Part shown: positions 5,545 through 5,911 of the stretch, piece by piece
Numbering within the stretch: position 1 is the stretch's first letter
How the letters are laid out: each line of letters begins with the position of its first letter
Source: Gemmatimonadota bacterium
GTDB lineage: Bacteria; Gemmatimonadota; Gemmatimonadetes; Longimicrobiales; Gaopeijiaceae
Reading direction: 5' to 3'
Assembly: GCA_026713345.1 (NCBI GenBank)
Contig: JAPOOQ010000560.1
Location: 1-5,911 of the forward strand
DNA: 5,911 bases
Position numbers and translations under genes: made by a program
The notes under the pieces: model-generated
The model's input: the letters and a program-made list of their open reading frames with translations, nothing else
The model's database searches: none
What the model was told of the DNA's origin: nothing

Positions 5545-5579
5545 AAAGGGGGGTGACCCATCGCGGGTCGCCCCCCTTT
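5545..5579. terminator. Bidirectional Rho-independent terminator
   Basis: AAAGGGGGGTGACCC (5545-5559) pairs with GGGTCGCCCCCCTTT (5565-5579) around the loop ATCGC. The 15-pair stem is complete apart from one T-G wobble, and its ends supply A-runs and T-runs on both strands. It lies between the stop of the plus-strand small gene and, 10 nt further on, the stop of the minus-strand ferredoxin gene, so it can end both transcripts. This is the strongest terminator in the window. Confidence 0.9.
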
Positions 5580-5589
5580 GTCCAGCCGG

Positions 5590-5823
<234 letters not shown>

Positions 5824-5829
5824 GCTGTT

Positions 5830-5835
5830 ACCTCT
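5830..5835 (-). promoter_or_regulatory. Ribosome binding site fixing the TTG start of the ferredoxin
   Basis: On the minus strand AGAGGT lies 6 nt before the TTG at 5823. This spacing is good, and no other start in this frame has both a site and the family's N-terminus, so it decides the start. Confidence 0.6.
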
Positions 5836-5859
5836 GGATGCTATTCTGACAACCTCTCG

Positions 5860-5873
5860 GGGCCTTGCGGCCC
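5860..5873 (-). other. GNRA-capped hairpin in the ferredoxin upstream region
   Basis: Read on the minus strand, GGGCC and GGCCC form a five-pair stem closed by GCAA, a GNRA tetraloop. It sits about 37 nt before the TTG start, so it could lie in the ferredoxin leader or at the end of a gene beyond the window. No T-run follows it on the minus strand. The rest of 5824-5911 shows no convincing promoter. Confidence 0.3.
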
Positions 5874-5911
5874 TTATGATTGCCGATCCCACCCCCCATT
5901 GCAACCCCGCC

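Noticed and set aside
5824..5904. N-terminal extension of the ferredoxin
   Set aside because: The family starts right before TYIITEPC, and AGAGGT is correctly spaced from the TTG at 5823. The extension adds unrelated Arg-rich residues.

Overview
The window is GC-rich, with strong G/C preference at third codon positions and frequent GTG/TTG starts. It comes from a Gram-negative (diderm) bacterium: it encodes an outer-membrane beta-barrel protein and lipoproteins with lipobox signals. A free-standing TonB-plug-like lipoprotein, a small OmpW/PorT-like barrel and a Thermus-type 7Fe ferredoxin together suggest Gemmatimonadota or a close relative. That assignment is inference from gene style, not proof.

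Left part (1-2696, + strand): a compact molybdate-uptake operon. The window opens inside the 3' end of a gene for a periplasmic-binding-protein-like domain of the molybdopterin-biosynthesis/regulator type. It is followed by modA (overlapping by 4 nt), modB (3 nt later) and modC (3 nt later). All three mod genes start with GTG. ModA is a lipoprotein that captures oxyanion, ModB is the membrane channel and ModC the ATPase. ModC is short and lacks the usual C-terminal Mop/TOBE domain. Its last 26 bp overlap the 3' end of the convergent next gene.

Middle part (2671-3864): a divergent pair of envelope genes sharing a 183-bp intergenic region. On the minus strand is a 206-aa secreted outer-membrane beta-barrel protein. 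On the plus strand is a 129-aa lipoprotein whose body resembles the plug domain of TonB-dependent receptors without a barrel. A TTGACA -35 box precedes the lipoprotein.

Right part (3880-5911): a minus-strand M20-family (ArgE/DapE type) metallo-deacylase. Upstream of it lies an unusually AT-rich stretch carrying a perfect 18-bp palindrome that looks like an operator. Further right is a small plus-strand gene for a 59-aa membrane-anchored protein. It has a consensus AGGAGG ribosome site but no ATG/GTG/TTG start; ATT is the only well-placed start. Three consecutive hairpins follow it, the last being a strong bidirectional terminator shared with a convergent 7Fe ferredoxin gene on the minus strand.

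I see no CRISPR array, mobile element, tRNA or rRNA. Most of the window is recognisable housekeeping or envelope content. The points most worth a second look are the ATT-start small protein with its structured 3' region, the palindrome at 5126-5143, the plug-only lipoprotein beside a barrel gene, and the domain-reduced ModC.
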